This document shows, piece after piece, positions 53,000 through 60,586 of a DNA stretch of 64,000 nucleotides. The translations under genes and the position numbers were made by a program. The notes beneath the pieces were generated by a model that saw only the letters and a program-made list of their open reading frames with translations, did no database searches and was not told where the DNA came from. Within the stretch, counting starts at the first letter, position 1, and each line of letters opens with the position of its first letter. Where the stretch lies: positions 298,496-362,495 of the forward strand of contig CAVPTW010000005.1 in the NCBI GenBank assembly GCA_963708735.1, written 5' to 3'. Source of the stretch: JAGPUQ01 sp963708735. GTDB lineage: Bacteria; Pseudomonadota; Gammaproteobacteria; Pseudomonadales; Porticoccaceae.

Positions 53000-53434
53000 T
53001 TAAATCTTCATGTGATCCCGATACGCTGCCATCCTTTTCAGCATCCAGCCCGGATACTCCTCCGGCAGGCGGCCCGCCGCATCCAGGGCCGCCAGTTCGT
53101 CAGCGGACAAGCGCACCTGGGCTGCGCGGATATTGTCCTTGAGCTGTTCGGCCCGCTTGACGCCGAGGATGATGCTGGTCACGGCGTTCTGGTGCAGCAG
53201 CCAAGCCAGGGCAATGGCGGCCACGCTGACGGGCTCACCGTCGAGCTGCTTGCCGGCGGCAATCCCGCGCATGACCTCGATGACTTTGCTCCCCCGTTCG
53301 CGGTTGACGGGCGGGAAGTCGAACTTGGCGCGGCGGTTTTCCTCGGAAACGTTCGGCCCTTCATATTTGCCGGACAGATAACCGCCGGCCAGCGGGCTCC
53401 ACACCATCAGCCCGACTTTTTCGGATTCGAGCAT
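53000..53434 (-). pseudogene. Aldo/keto reductase, C-terminal half
   Basis: GLMVWSPLAGGYLSGKYEG, VSVAAIALAWLLHQNAVTSI, ILGVKRAEQLKDNIRA and LPEEYPGWM are the second half of an aldo/keto reductase barrel. The first half with catalytic Asp-Tyr-Lys-His is missing, and the coding frame stops at a junction with an IS256 fragment near 53440. Confidence 0.85.
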
Positions 53435-53450
53435 CGGGATGACATCCCGC

Positions 53451-53565
53451 TCCAGGCCTCCACTGCCTGCTCAATCAGTCGTCTGGCACCGACCCTGAGC
53501 AGTTCCGTCAACGGGTCCGTATTTGCTGCTCGACCTGCGAGCTCGATCACGTTACTCTTTTTCAC
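53451..53565 (-). pseudogene. IS256-family transposase N-terminal fragment
   Basis: From GTG 53565 the minus strand reads VKKSNVIELAGRAANTDPLT, ELLRVGARRLIEQAVEA, the start of an IS256-type transposase. It ends after about 38 codons at the truncated aldo/keto reductase. A dyad (TTGATT...AATCAA) at 53585-53613 upstream may be the IS end. Confidence 0.72.
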
Positions 53566-53636
53566 GGCAGTGTATCTCCTGTGTTGATTGACTTGTTTGG
53601 CGACAACAAATCAACCAGATACGCCGTTTTTTTCAA

Positions 53637-53665
53637 ACCCTCAAACACCAGATTCAGTTATACCT
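53637..53665 (+). repeat. 29-base perfect inverted repeat, left arm
   Basis: Starts ACCCTCAAACACCAGATTC. It is the exact complement of 57011-57039, which forms the leader of the IPTL-CTERM gene there. The two arms enclose about 3.4 kb. Confidence 0.85.
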
Positions 53666-53905
53666 TGCACCGGCCTCGGTGCGGCGATACAGGTCGTACT
53701 GGAACTCGACCAGGCCGTTGTCCTTGTCCTTGAGCCGATAGCTTACCTCGTAGGGGTGGGCGTCCAGCGCGAAGCCCTGCAAGCGCACCCCCTTGTCGGT
53801 CCTGGGCGGCAGCACCAGGTGGATCATCTGAAAATCGAATTTCGGCACCAGCACGTCCATGATGAAGCGCTCCGTGTCGAGGTCGGCGACGCGCAGCGCT
53901 TCATC
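53654..53905 (-). pseudogene. Unrecognised C-terminal protein fragment
   Basis: A minus-strand frame reads FIMDVLVPKFDFQMIHLVLP, GVRLQGFALDAHPYEVSYRL, LVEFQYDLYRRTEAGARYN and stops inside the 29-base repeat. Composition and length of the open stretch look protein-coding, but I do not recognise the family. It has no start, and meets the uppP fragment head to head near 53900. Confidence 0.4.
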
Positions 53906-54382
53906 ATGGGCATCCTGCGCGGGCCGCTTGTCATCGCCGCGACGACCATCGTTTTCGCGTTGCTCCTCTGGTGGGCGGACACGCGCTGCCGGTACGGCCG
54001 CGAAGAACACGAAATCGGCTGGCGCGACGCGCTGGTGATCGGCATCGCACAGGCCGTCGCGCTCATCCCCGGCGTCTCGCGTTCGGGCATCACGATGACC
54101 GCCGGCCTGATGATGGGCTTCACGCGCGCCGCCGCTGCACGCTATTCCTTCCTGCTCTCGATACCGGTGATCGCGCTTGCGGGCGGGCTGGAGGCGCTCG
54201 ACCTGATGCGCGCACCGCAGGCCGTCGACTGGACAACGGTGGCGATCGGCGCGGCGCTCTCCGGCGTGAGTGCCTGGCTGTGCATCCGCGTCTTCCTCGG
54301 CTTCATCGAGCGCATCGGCATGTTGCCGTTCGTCGTCTACCGCCTTGTGCTGGGCGCCTTCCTGTTCCTCGTTTTCCTGTAG
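53897..54382 (+). pseudogene. uppP: Undecaprenyl-diphosphatase UppP, C-terminal fragment
   Basis: GPLVIAATTIVFALLLWWAD, ALIPGVSRSGITMTAGLMMG, ARYSFLLSIPVIALAGGLEAL and PFVVYRLVLGAFLF are the second half of UppP/BacA, including the PGxSRSG phosphatase motif. The N-terminal half with the first catalytic motif is missing, so it should be inactive. It is joined at 53.9 kb to an unrelated opposite-strand fragment. Confidence 0.88.
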
Positions 54383-55107
54383 GAGCAACCGTCATTTGTG
54401 GGAGCCCGGCCCTCCGGGCGATCGTGCCCCGCGATCTGCTGGAAGGTGAACATGACCATGCTGTGGAGAGAATATGCCCAGGCTGGTTCCAGCCAGGATG
54501 GCGAAATCTGCTGCGGCAATTCTCCCTCGCAATCAGTTGTCCGACATTCAGTTGTCCGACATTGCGGCCGCGTGACAGACCTCAGGATTTCCCCTTGCAT
54601 CCACACGAACCCCGTAGCATAAAGTCGGCCGAGAACAAAAACCCCGCTCGCACCAAGATCACGTTGTGCGCCAGACGCCGGACAGGATTTGACATGAAGT
54701 CAAAGCACAGCACCCTCATCGCCGAGCCGAGCCCTGTAGGAGCGGCGGCAGCTCGCGATTGCCTCAATCTCCGTCATTCCCGCGCATGCGGGAACCCAGT
54801 TTTCTGTAGCGAACATCCCTCATCCCGCCCGCGCGGGAACCCCATAGGGCCGGCCATGCCCGCCGTGATCGAATTCCCACCCCATCGAGGCCTTCGTCCG
54901 CCGCAACCCCAACGGCGCCGGCGCTCCACAAGCGTTTCCTGAGTCGACATCCGTCCGGCCCCCGCATCCCTTTGGAGTGCGGGAGCTTGCTCCCGCTTTC
55001 AAAGCGGCGGCAAGCCGCCGCACTCCAAAAGCTACCTGCTGTCGCGGCTGCCGCCGCTCCTACGTTTCCATTCCCTTTTCCACGATGAATCCCAAGGAGG
55101 TATCGCC
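54383..55107. repeat. Long intergenic stretch with several repeat types
   Basis: No supported gene over 725 bases. It contains a 15-base tandem pair CAGTTGTCCGACATT (54534-54548, 54549-54563) and palindromes TTCCCGCGCATGCGGGAA (54777-54794) and a CCCGCCCGCGCGGG form near 54825. A larger inverted unit TTTGGAGTGCGG...CCGCACTCCAAA occupies 54971-55029 and encloses smaller GGGAGC/GCTCCC and GCGGC/GCCGC hairpins. These are REP-like dispersed repeats. Confidence 0.65.
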
Positions 55108-56193
55108 ATGCGCATCCTGCTGACCCTGCTGCTGTCCTTCGTTTTCCCAGCTACGCTGCTTGCCGATGTCTATGTGGCCAATTCCGGCGCTGCATCCGTC
55201 ACCGTTCACGCGACGAACGCAACCGGTAATGCCGCGCCCTTGCGCACGATTTCGGGCGCGGCCACCAATCTCAACTCCCCTGAAGGAATTGCGGTGGATA
55301 CCGTCAATAGCACGTTGTATGTGGCGGATTTCTCGGGGCAGGCGGTGCGGGTGTACGCACTGGGCGCGACCGGCAACGTCGCGCCGCTGCGTACTTTGAT
55401 TGAAGGCCCCAATTCGAACATTCTTCAGCCAAGAGCGGTGGCGGTGGATACCGTCAACAACGAAATCTACGTGACTTCGATCAACGATTCGATTCGTGTC
55501 TTCTCGCGTACCGCAAGCGGCGATGCGGTGCCGATCCGGGTTATCAGCGGCGCAAATACCTTGCTGTCCAACCCGATTTCGATTGCGCTGGACCTGACGA
55601 ACAACGAACTGATAGTGGACAGCTACGATGTTGGTGGTGTTAACGTGGCTGGAATCCTGGTTTTTTCCCGCACCGCGAACGGCAACGTTGCGCCGCTGCG
55701 CTCGATTGCCGGCAGCAATACCCTGATGGGGACGTACACGAACCACGTCGCGCTGGATTTGGCAAACAATGAAATCTATGCGCAGGGAAACAGCGGGCAG
55801 GGCATCGTAGTGTTTGCGCGCACCGCCAGCGGGAACGTCGCCCCGTTGCGAAATATTACCGGTCCCGCGACGGGCTTGAGCAATATCGGAGGCATTCTTC
55901 CCGATGTTGCCAACAATCGGGTCATCGTTTCTCAGCTAACCCCGATCAATCAGCTGCTGGTATTTGCTCGGACGGCCGATGCCAATGCCGCGCCGCTGAT
56001 GAGCGTTTCGGGAACCGCGACGGGTCTTTCCGATCCTTTCAGTCTGGCCATGGATACTTCGGGCGGATTTACCGCCGGCGGTGCGGTTGGCGCGCCTACC
56101 AGCATCCCGACTTTGTCCGAGTGGGGCATGATCATCCTTTTCCGGCCTGTTGGCCTTGGGTGCTGTGGTTTCTCTGCGCCGTCGGCGGAGTAG
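55108..56193 (+). CDS. NHL-type beta-propeller protein with frameshifted IPTL-CTERM anchor
   Basis: A 361-aa exported protein: signal peptide MRILLTLLLSFVFPATLLA, then five or six propeller-like repeats with VAVDTVNNEIYVTS, IALDLTNNELIVDS and VALDLANNEIYAQG cores alternating with FARTASGNVAPLR. The end has SIPTLSEWGMIIL (IPTL at 333-336), the IPTL-CTERM sorting signal. The membrane anchor LLALGAVVSLRRRR lies in the next frame because of an extra T in the run at 56138-56141. As read, the protein ends FSAPSAE without an anchor and might be released rather than sorted. AAGGAGG precedes ATG 55108. Confidence 0.78.
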   Translation: MRILLTLLLSFVFPATLLADVYVANSGAASVTVHATNATGNAAPLRTISGAATNLNSPEGIAVDTVNSTLYVADFSGQAVRVYALGATGNVAPLRTLIEGPNSNILQPRAVAVDTVNNEIYVTSINDSIRVFSRTASGDAVPIRVISGANTLLSNPISIALDLTNNELIVDSYDVGGVNVAGILVFSRTANGNVAPLRSIAGSNTLMGTYTNHVALDLANNEIYAQGNSGQGIVVFARTASGNVAPLRNITGPATGLSNIGGILPDVANNRVIVSQLTPINQLLVFARTADANAAPLMSVSGTATGLSDPFSLAMDTSGGFTAGGAVGAPTSIPTLSEWGMIILFRPVGLGCCGFSAPSAE

Positions 56194-56194
56194 C

Positions 56195-56330
56195 ATCCAG
56201 GATCTGCTGCCCATGCTGGCGCCCGGGGATCTGCTCGTCGATGGCGGCAACGCCCATTACCGCGATTCGACGCTGGGGTGTCCGGGGGCATCTGGGGGCT
56301 GGAGCAGGGTTATGCGCTGCGGCGGCCCGG
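56195..56330 (+). pseudogene. gnd: 6-phosphogluconate dehydrogenase fragment
   Basis: IQDLLPMLAPGDLLVDGGNA and HYRDST, then after a frame break VSGGIWGLEQGYAL, match adjacent conserved motifs of 6-phosphogluconate dehydrogenase (DGGN and GxSGGxxGxxxG). It begins exactly where the propeller protein's anchor should end, so it is a junction fragment of about 45 codons. Confidence 0.72.
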
Positions 56331-56403
56331 TTGGTCAGGTTGTCGGCCGGTTGGGTATCGACACGCCTGCAGTCCAGCCGCCAAGGTCAGCCGGATCGTA
56401 CGA

Positions 56404-56456
56404 AAACCGTGGTCTGTCCCCTGTTACTGGTCCCCTGTTACCGCTGTTGTTACCGC
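56404..56456 (+). repeat. Solo type B REP-like sequence
   Basis: AAACCGTGGTCTGTCCCC at 56404-56421, followed by shortened copies of TGGTCCCCTGTTACC. It is the terminus of the RAYT B units but no transposase gene is attached here. Confidence 0.75.
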
Positions 56457-56508
56457 CCGTGGTTCCATGGCGTCACCACGGACGGAATCAGCAGGGTCTG
56501 GGGAAAAC

Positions 56509-56994
56509 CTACTGCTGCCGGCGGCGCAGGGTGAAAATCGCGCCCAAGGCCAACAGGCCGGAAAGAAGGATCAGGCCCCACTGGGACAGGGTTGGGATGC
56601 TGTGCGGCGCCGGCACGACGAAGGTGCGGTCATAGAACGGCACATCCGTGGGGGAAGCACTGTCGCATACGATGGGAACCCCCACCGGGTCCAGTACATC
56701 GAATTGCCCACTGCTGCCCAGATAGAGCGGGTTTACGCCGTGGCAACCACCAATAGAGTCGGTAACAGTCACGCGCAAAGCATCCCCAGAATTGGCCTGA
56801 AAGCTTAGGGGCGGTGATTCGCAACAGTCGGCAGAAGCGACCAGTACGCCATTGACGTAAACAGCTATGTAGTCATCTTGGCCAAGACTGCTCGATGCAG
56901 AGGGTCCGCCGGCAAGCGTGTAAGTGGCCGCATGGGCGATCGCCGTCGCCGCGAACAGCAGAGTGATAAGAATCGGGCGCATAATCTGACGCAT
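56509..56994 (-). CDS. IPTL-CTERM sorting-domain exported protein
   Basis: A 161-aa protein with a signal peptide (ITLLFAATAIAHA, cleavage near residue 22), a compact extracellular domain with four cysteines (57, 58, 84, 110), and a complete C-terminal sorting signal: IPTLSQWG at 133, hydrophobic LILLSGLLALGAIF, then TLRRRQQ. IPTL-CTERM proteins are thought to be processed by an exosortase/archaeosortase-like enzyme; none lies in this window. AAGGAGACTCAATA precedes ATG 56994. The domain itself is not recognised. Confidence 0.8.
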   Translation of the reverse strand: MRQIMRPILITLLFAATAIAHAATYTLAGGPSASSSLGQDDYIAVYVNGVLVASADCCESPPLSFQANSGDALRVTVTDSIGGCHGVNPLYLGSSGQFDVLDPVGVPIVCDSASPTDVPFYDRTFVVPAPHSIPTLSQWGLILLSGLLALGAIFTLRRRQQ

Positions 56995-57010
56995 TATTGA
57001 GTCTCCTTGG

Positions 57011-57039
57011 AGGTATAACTGAATCTGGTGTTTGAGGGT
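57011..57039 (-). repeat. 29-base perfect inverted repeat, right arm
   Basis: Exact complement of 53637-53665, lying 17-45 bases upstream of the IPTL-CTERM gene start and containing its leader. Confidence 0.85.
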
Positions 57040-57081
57040 AGTATATTCCAATCCTTAAATGAGTCTGGAGAGTCGCTCTTT

Positions 57082-57303
57082 TCAGCCGGTGCGTAGGTCT
57101 CGTCCGTGGATGGTGTTAAAGAGTTTCTGGCGGGCCTTTTGTAGCTGGTCCGCCGCCTGATTATCGCTGGTGGCTCCAGCAATCCGGTCGAGTGTTGCAA
57201 AGCTTACCCCGGGTTTCAAATACTGGTTTGCCTGCGGCAGGGACTTCAGCTTTTCGTAGGGTGTCGAAGGAATCTGCGGAGGCTCACATGGAGCACGGGA
57301 GAA
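57082..57303 (-). pseudogene. Unrecognised C-terminal fragment, possibly of a DDE transposase/integrase
   Basis: The minus strand reads PPQIPSTPYEKLKSLPQANQ, LKPGVSFATLDRIAGATSDN, QAADQLQKARQKLFNTIHG and stops at 57082, with a stop codon about 73 codons upstream and no start. The TPYEKL pattern recalls the C-terminal end of IS integrases. The rest of 57040-57404 shows no gene. Confidence 0.4.
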
Positions 57304-57404
57304 TCATGTAGGAGAAGGTCACGCCAAACACCATCTACTCCGCAAGCGGTGATCGCGATGAAGAATGCGACCCCCCGAAGGGGCCGCCAAAGATCAAGCA
57401 AAGC

Positions 57405-58511
57405 TCAGCGCACCAACTGCCGCGCCAACGCCACCTCCACCGAGTCGCCGTCCTGGTTCAGGACATCGAGTCCGGATTCGGGCACGTCGCCCGATGTGCT
57501 CTGCGACACCATGATCTTCCTGGCCATCAACCCCAGGCAGGTCATCTGCGAGGAGTTGGCGTAGCCGAGGTAGACCACGCGCACCGGCTGCTTCTGGCCG
57601 ATGCGCCGCCATGAGCGCCGGGCGGCCTGCTGCAGCGAGTACACGTTGTAGCCCGACTGGAGGAACACGATGGTCGGGAACTCCAACAGGTCCAGGCCGG
57701 TTTTCACCAGTTCGGGATTGGTGACGAGCACGTCGATGCCGCGGTCGAGCTGCTCGGCGATCCAGTCTTCACGGCGGGAGGCATCCACGCTCGCGCGCAG
57801 TACCGCCACCTTGAAGCCTTCCTGCTCCAGCAGCACCTTCAGGCGCGACGTGGTGTCGCGCGTGCCGGTGTAGACCGAATAGACCAGGGTCTTGCGACCT
57901 TCCGCTTTCTCCTGCTTGCAGATATCGATCAGCTCGCGTTCCTTGGGCATCACCTCCAGCTCGTTGAACTGAGCCGGTACGAACGCCAGGGTGTTGCGCG
58001 TGCGCGGATGCACCACCGTCTCCGACCGGAAGCAGCAGTCCGGCCAGGCCAGCAGCACGTTGAGAACCACACCGAGCAGCGTCGTGTCGCGCTTCGCCAG
58101 GGCCTGCTTCAGCTCCTGGGTCAGGCGACCCGCCAGATCGCGGTAGGCCGCGGCTTGCGCCGTGTCCATCGCAACCTCGCGGAACTCCTCGTCGTAGGGC
58201 GGCAGCACGTTGCCACCGATGTCCTTCAACTTGAGGAAGACCGTGAACGGCAGGACGCAACGCAGTACGCCCTTGGGACCGAAGCCCGGCGCCTTGACCG
58301 TGCGCACCGATACCTTGGTGCCCTTGGCCGTCTTGTGCGCCGTGCCGCTGCTCTCGGAATAGATGTCCTTCAAGACACCGTGATCGCGCATGAACGCCAT
58401 CGCGGCCGAGGTCATGCTGCCGCTCTTCGTCGGGCGGTAACCGTCTTCGATCATCCGCCCCGGCAGGGCTCGGAACAGCAGGTGGAACAGGTCGTCGCCG
58501 TAGCCGCCCAT
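57405..58511 (-). pseudogene. Superfamily 2 helicase, C-terminal part
   Basis: About 368 codons of a helicase C-terminal half: GRKTLVYSVYTGTRDTTSRL, GIDVLVTNPELVKTGLDLLE, IVFLQSGYNVYSLQQAARRS (motif VI region) and IGQKQPVRVVYLGYAN. Large helicases of this kind are carried by integrative elements. The N-terminal ATPase half with Walker motifs is missing; the frame begins at the REP-like sequence bordering a RAYT unit. Residual ATG 58511 is not a natural start. Confidence 0.75.
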
Positions 58512-58558
58512 CGGAAATCGGGGACAGACCACGGGAAATCGGGGAAATCCGGGAAATC
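58512..58558. repeat. Degenerate type B REP tail
   Basis: A run of GGGAAATCGGGG-like repeats and GGGACAGACCACGG between the helicase fragment and the RAYT unit that begins at 58559. Confidence 0.65.
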
Positions 58559-59358
58559 GGGGACAGACCACGGTTTCCTATCCTTTTTCAAAAAGTCCCC
58601 CTGGCCCAGGCTCCAGCGTCTTGCGTGGACGCCCCGATTTCCCCGGCTGCGCGCGCCGTCCCAATGCCGAGGATACCTGCGCCGCGAAGCGTTCACTGCC
58701 CAACGCGAAATTGCCGTTCGTCGCCTGCCGGATCTCATCGACCAAACCGGGCTCCAACTCGTAGCGGAATAGCTCGCGGTAGGCCGCCTCCCGGCTGGCG
58801 GGATCGGCACCAAGCCCCTCGTAGAGAGAATGTGACTTCACCAAGGCATTGGTCTCACCCTGCGCGTTGGCCCGATAGCTCGACCAGCGATATTGCGCCG
58901 GGTGCTCCACCATGCCCGCCCGTACCGGATTGAGCTCGATGTAGCGCTGACAGGCGAGCAGATAGGTTTCCTCCTGGGTCGGGCAGGAGCGAAAACGTCC
59001 TTCCCAAAGCGTCCCGCTGCGCCGGTAGGTACGATTGATATATTGCACATAGCGCTGCCCCAGCGCCTTCATCAGCGCTCCCACCGCCTCGCCCCGACCG
59101 GCCGAGATCAGGAGATGCACAGGGTTGGTCATCAGCACATAGGCATGCACTTGGCAGCCGGTCTTGCCGGCATATTCAGTCAACCACTCGAGATAAAAGC
59201 GATAGTCCTCGTCGGCGAAAAAGCAAGCCTGGCGATTGTTGCCGCGCTGGATGATGTGCAGGGGGACATTGGCTAAAACGAGGCGGGCACGCCGAGGCAT
59301 GGCCGGTGTCCGGGCAGAAAGCTTGGCCCAGTTTAGCAAGAAACCGTGGTCTGTCCCC
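58559..59358 (-). mobile_element. RAYT type B unit, copy 2
   Basis: About 800 bases bounded by GGGGACAGACCACGGTTTC and its complement GAAACCGTGGTCTGTCCCC (59340-59358), enclosing one transposase gene. Near-identical to the unit at 59787-60586. Confidence 0.8.
58578..59300 (-). CDS. REP-associated tyrosine transposase with mutated HUH motif, copy 2
   Basis: A 240-aa Y1-type RAYT: MPRRARLVLANVPLHIIQRG, YLEWLTEYAGKTGCQVHAYV, the candidate nucleophile region GQRYVQYINRTYRR, GTLWEGRFRSCPTQEETYLL, YIELNPVRAGMVEHPAQYRW. The HUH motif reads MTNPVHLL: Pro60 replaces the first histidine (CCT for CAT), so metal-dependent cleavage should be lost. ATG 59300 gives the family start; the upstream in-frame ATG lies in the REP end. 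Length is otherwise complete. Confidence 0.88.
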   Translation of the reverse strand: MPRRARLVLANVPLHIIQRGNNRQACFFADEDYRFYLEWLTEYAGKTGCQVHAYVLMTNPVHLLISAGRGEAVGALMKALGQRYVQYINRTYRRSGTLWEGRFRSCPTQEETYLLACQRYIELNPVRAGMVEHPAQYRWSSYRANAQGETNALVKSHSLYEGLGADPASREAAYRELFRYELEPGLVDEIRQATNGNFALGSERFAAQVSSALGRRAQPGKSGRPRKTLEPGPGGLFEKG

Positions 59359-59429
59359 TATTATTATTATTCGTTAGGCTTCCGTTTGCCATTGATAAAG
59401 CCATATTTGATAATTAAGGAACAGAATTA

Positions 59430-59750
59430 ATGAGAAAATTAATACTGCTTTTCCCTCTGCTGCTTGTTGCATGTGCTACGCCAGTCGAGATTACTGAGGG
59501 AGCAAGGAATATTCAGATCCTACAAGAAAATAATACAATTTCTGAAACTTGCACCAAGATAGGCCCGGCAAATGCCACGGTAAATCAGGTCATGCCCGCG
59601 CAGTCTGTTTATGATACTGCTGTCTGGGAAGCGCGTAATAAGGCTTTTGAAATGGGCGCGGATTCAATAGTGATTCTCAGCAGTGATCACTCGATCAGCG
59701 GCCTGGCAAACATTATTACAGTGCAAGCCATAGCCTTAAAATGCTACTAA
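59430..59750 (+). CDS. Small lipoprotein, DUF4156-like
   Basis: A 106-aa protein with a lipoprotein signal (LVAC, Cys15). The mature part has ETCTKIGPANATVNQVM and ARNKAFEMGADSIVILS, a layout seen in DUF4156-type periplasmic lipoproteins; two later cysteines (in ETCTK and LKCY) could pair. It is far more AT-rich than the rest of the window, with AAGGAACAGAATTA before ATG 59430. It is the only gene between two near-identical RAYT units and is probably foreign. Function unknown. Confidence 0.7.
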   Translation: MRKLILLFPLLLVACATPVEITEGARNIQILQENNTISETCTKIGPANATVNQVMPAQSVYDTAVWEARNKAFEMGADSIVILSSDHSISGLANIITVQAIALKCY

Positions 59751-59786
59751 AGGGCATAGCTACATGCGGGAAAATCGGGGAAAATC

Positions 59787-60586
59787 GGGGACAGACCACG
59801 GTTTCCTATCCTTTTTCAAAAAGTCCCCCTGGCCCAGGCTCCAGCGTCTTGCGTGGACGCCCCGATTTCCCCGGCTGCGCGCGCCGTCCCAAAGCCGAGG
59901 ATACCTGCGCCGCGAAGCGTTCACCGCCCAACGCGAAATTGCCGTTCGTCGCCTGCCGGATCTCATCGACCAAACCGGGCTCCAACTCGTCGCGGAATAG
60001 CTCGCGGTAGGCCGCCTCCCGGCTGGCGGAATCGGCACCAAGCTCCTCGTAGAGAGGATGTGACTTCACCAAGGCATTAGTCTCACCCTGCGCGTTGGCC
60101 CGATAGCTCGACCAGCGATATTGCGCCGGGTGCTCCACCATGCCCGCCCGTACCGGATTGAGCTCGATGTAGCGCTGACAGGCGAGCAGATAGGTTTCCT
60201 CCTGGGTCGGGCAGGAGCGAAAACGTCCTTCCCAAAGCGTCCCGCTGCGCCGGTAGGTACGATTGATATATTGCACATAGCGCTGCCCCAGCGCCTTCAT
60301 CAGCGCTCCCACCGCCTCGCCCCGACCGGCCGAGATCAGGAGATGCACAGGGTTGGTCATCAGCACATAGGCATGCACTTGGCAGCCGGTCTTGCCGGCA
60401 TATTCAGTCAACCAGTCGAGATAGAAGCGATAGTCCTCGTCGGCGAAAAAGCAAGCCTGGCGATTGTTGCCGCGCTGGATGATGTGCAGGGGGACATTGG
60501 CTAAAACGAGGCGGGCACGCCGAGGCATGGCCGGTGTCCGGGCAGAAAGCTTGGCCCAGTTTAGCAAGAAACCGTGGTCTGTCCCC
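59787..60586 (-). mobile_element. RAYT type B unit, copy 3
   Basis: About 800 bases bounded by GGGGACAGACCACGGTTTC (59787) and GAAACCGTGGTCTGTCCCC (60568-60586). Same orientation as copy 2 and almost the same sequence, followed by a duplicated GTGGTCTGTCCCCTATTACT tail to about 60617. Confidence 0.82.
59806..60528 (-). CDS. REP-associated tyrosine transposase with mutated HUH motif, copy 3
   Basis: A 240-aa protein differing from copy 2 at only a few residues (for example YLDWL instead of YLEWL, LYEELGADSA instead of LYEGLGADPA). It carries the same MTNPVHLL change at residue 60, so the substitution predates the duplication or was spread by gene conversion. Tyr84/Tyr87 and the remainder of the fold are intact. 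It is preceded and followed by type B REP sequence. Confidence 0.88.
   Translation of the reverse strand: MPRRARLVLANVPLHIIQRGNNRQACFFADEDYRFYLDWLTEYAGKTGCQVHAYVLMTNPVHLLISAGRGEAVGALMKALGQRYVQYINRTYRRSGTLWEGRFRSCPTQEETYLLACQRYIELNPVRAGMVEHPAQYRWSSYRANAQGETNALVKSHPLYEELGADSASREAAYRELFRDELEPGLVDEIRQATNGNFALGGERFAAQVSSALGRRAQPGKSGRPRKTLEPGPGGLFEKG

Noticed and set aside
54383..55107. Possible CRISPR array in the repeat-rich gap
   Set aside because: Repeats are palindromic and unevenly spaced, with no regular spacers or cas genes anywhere in the window.
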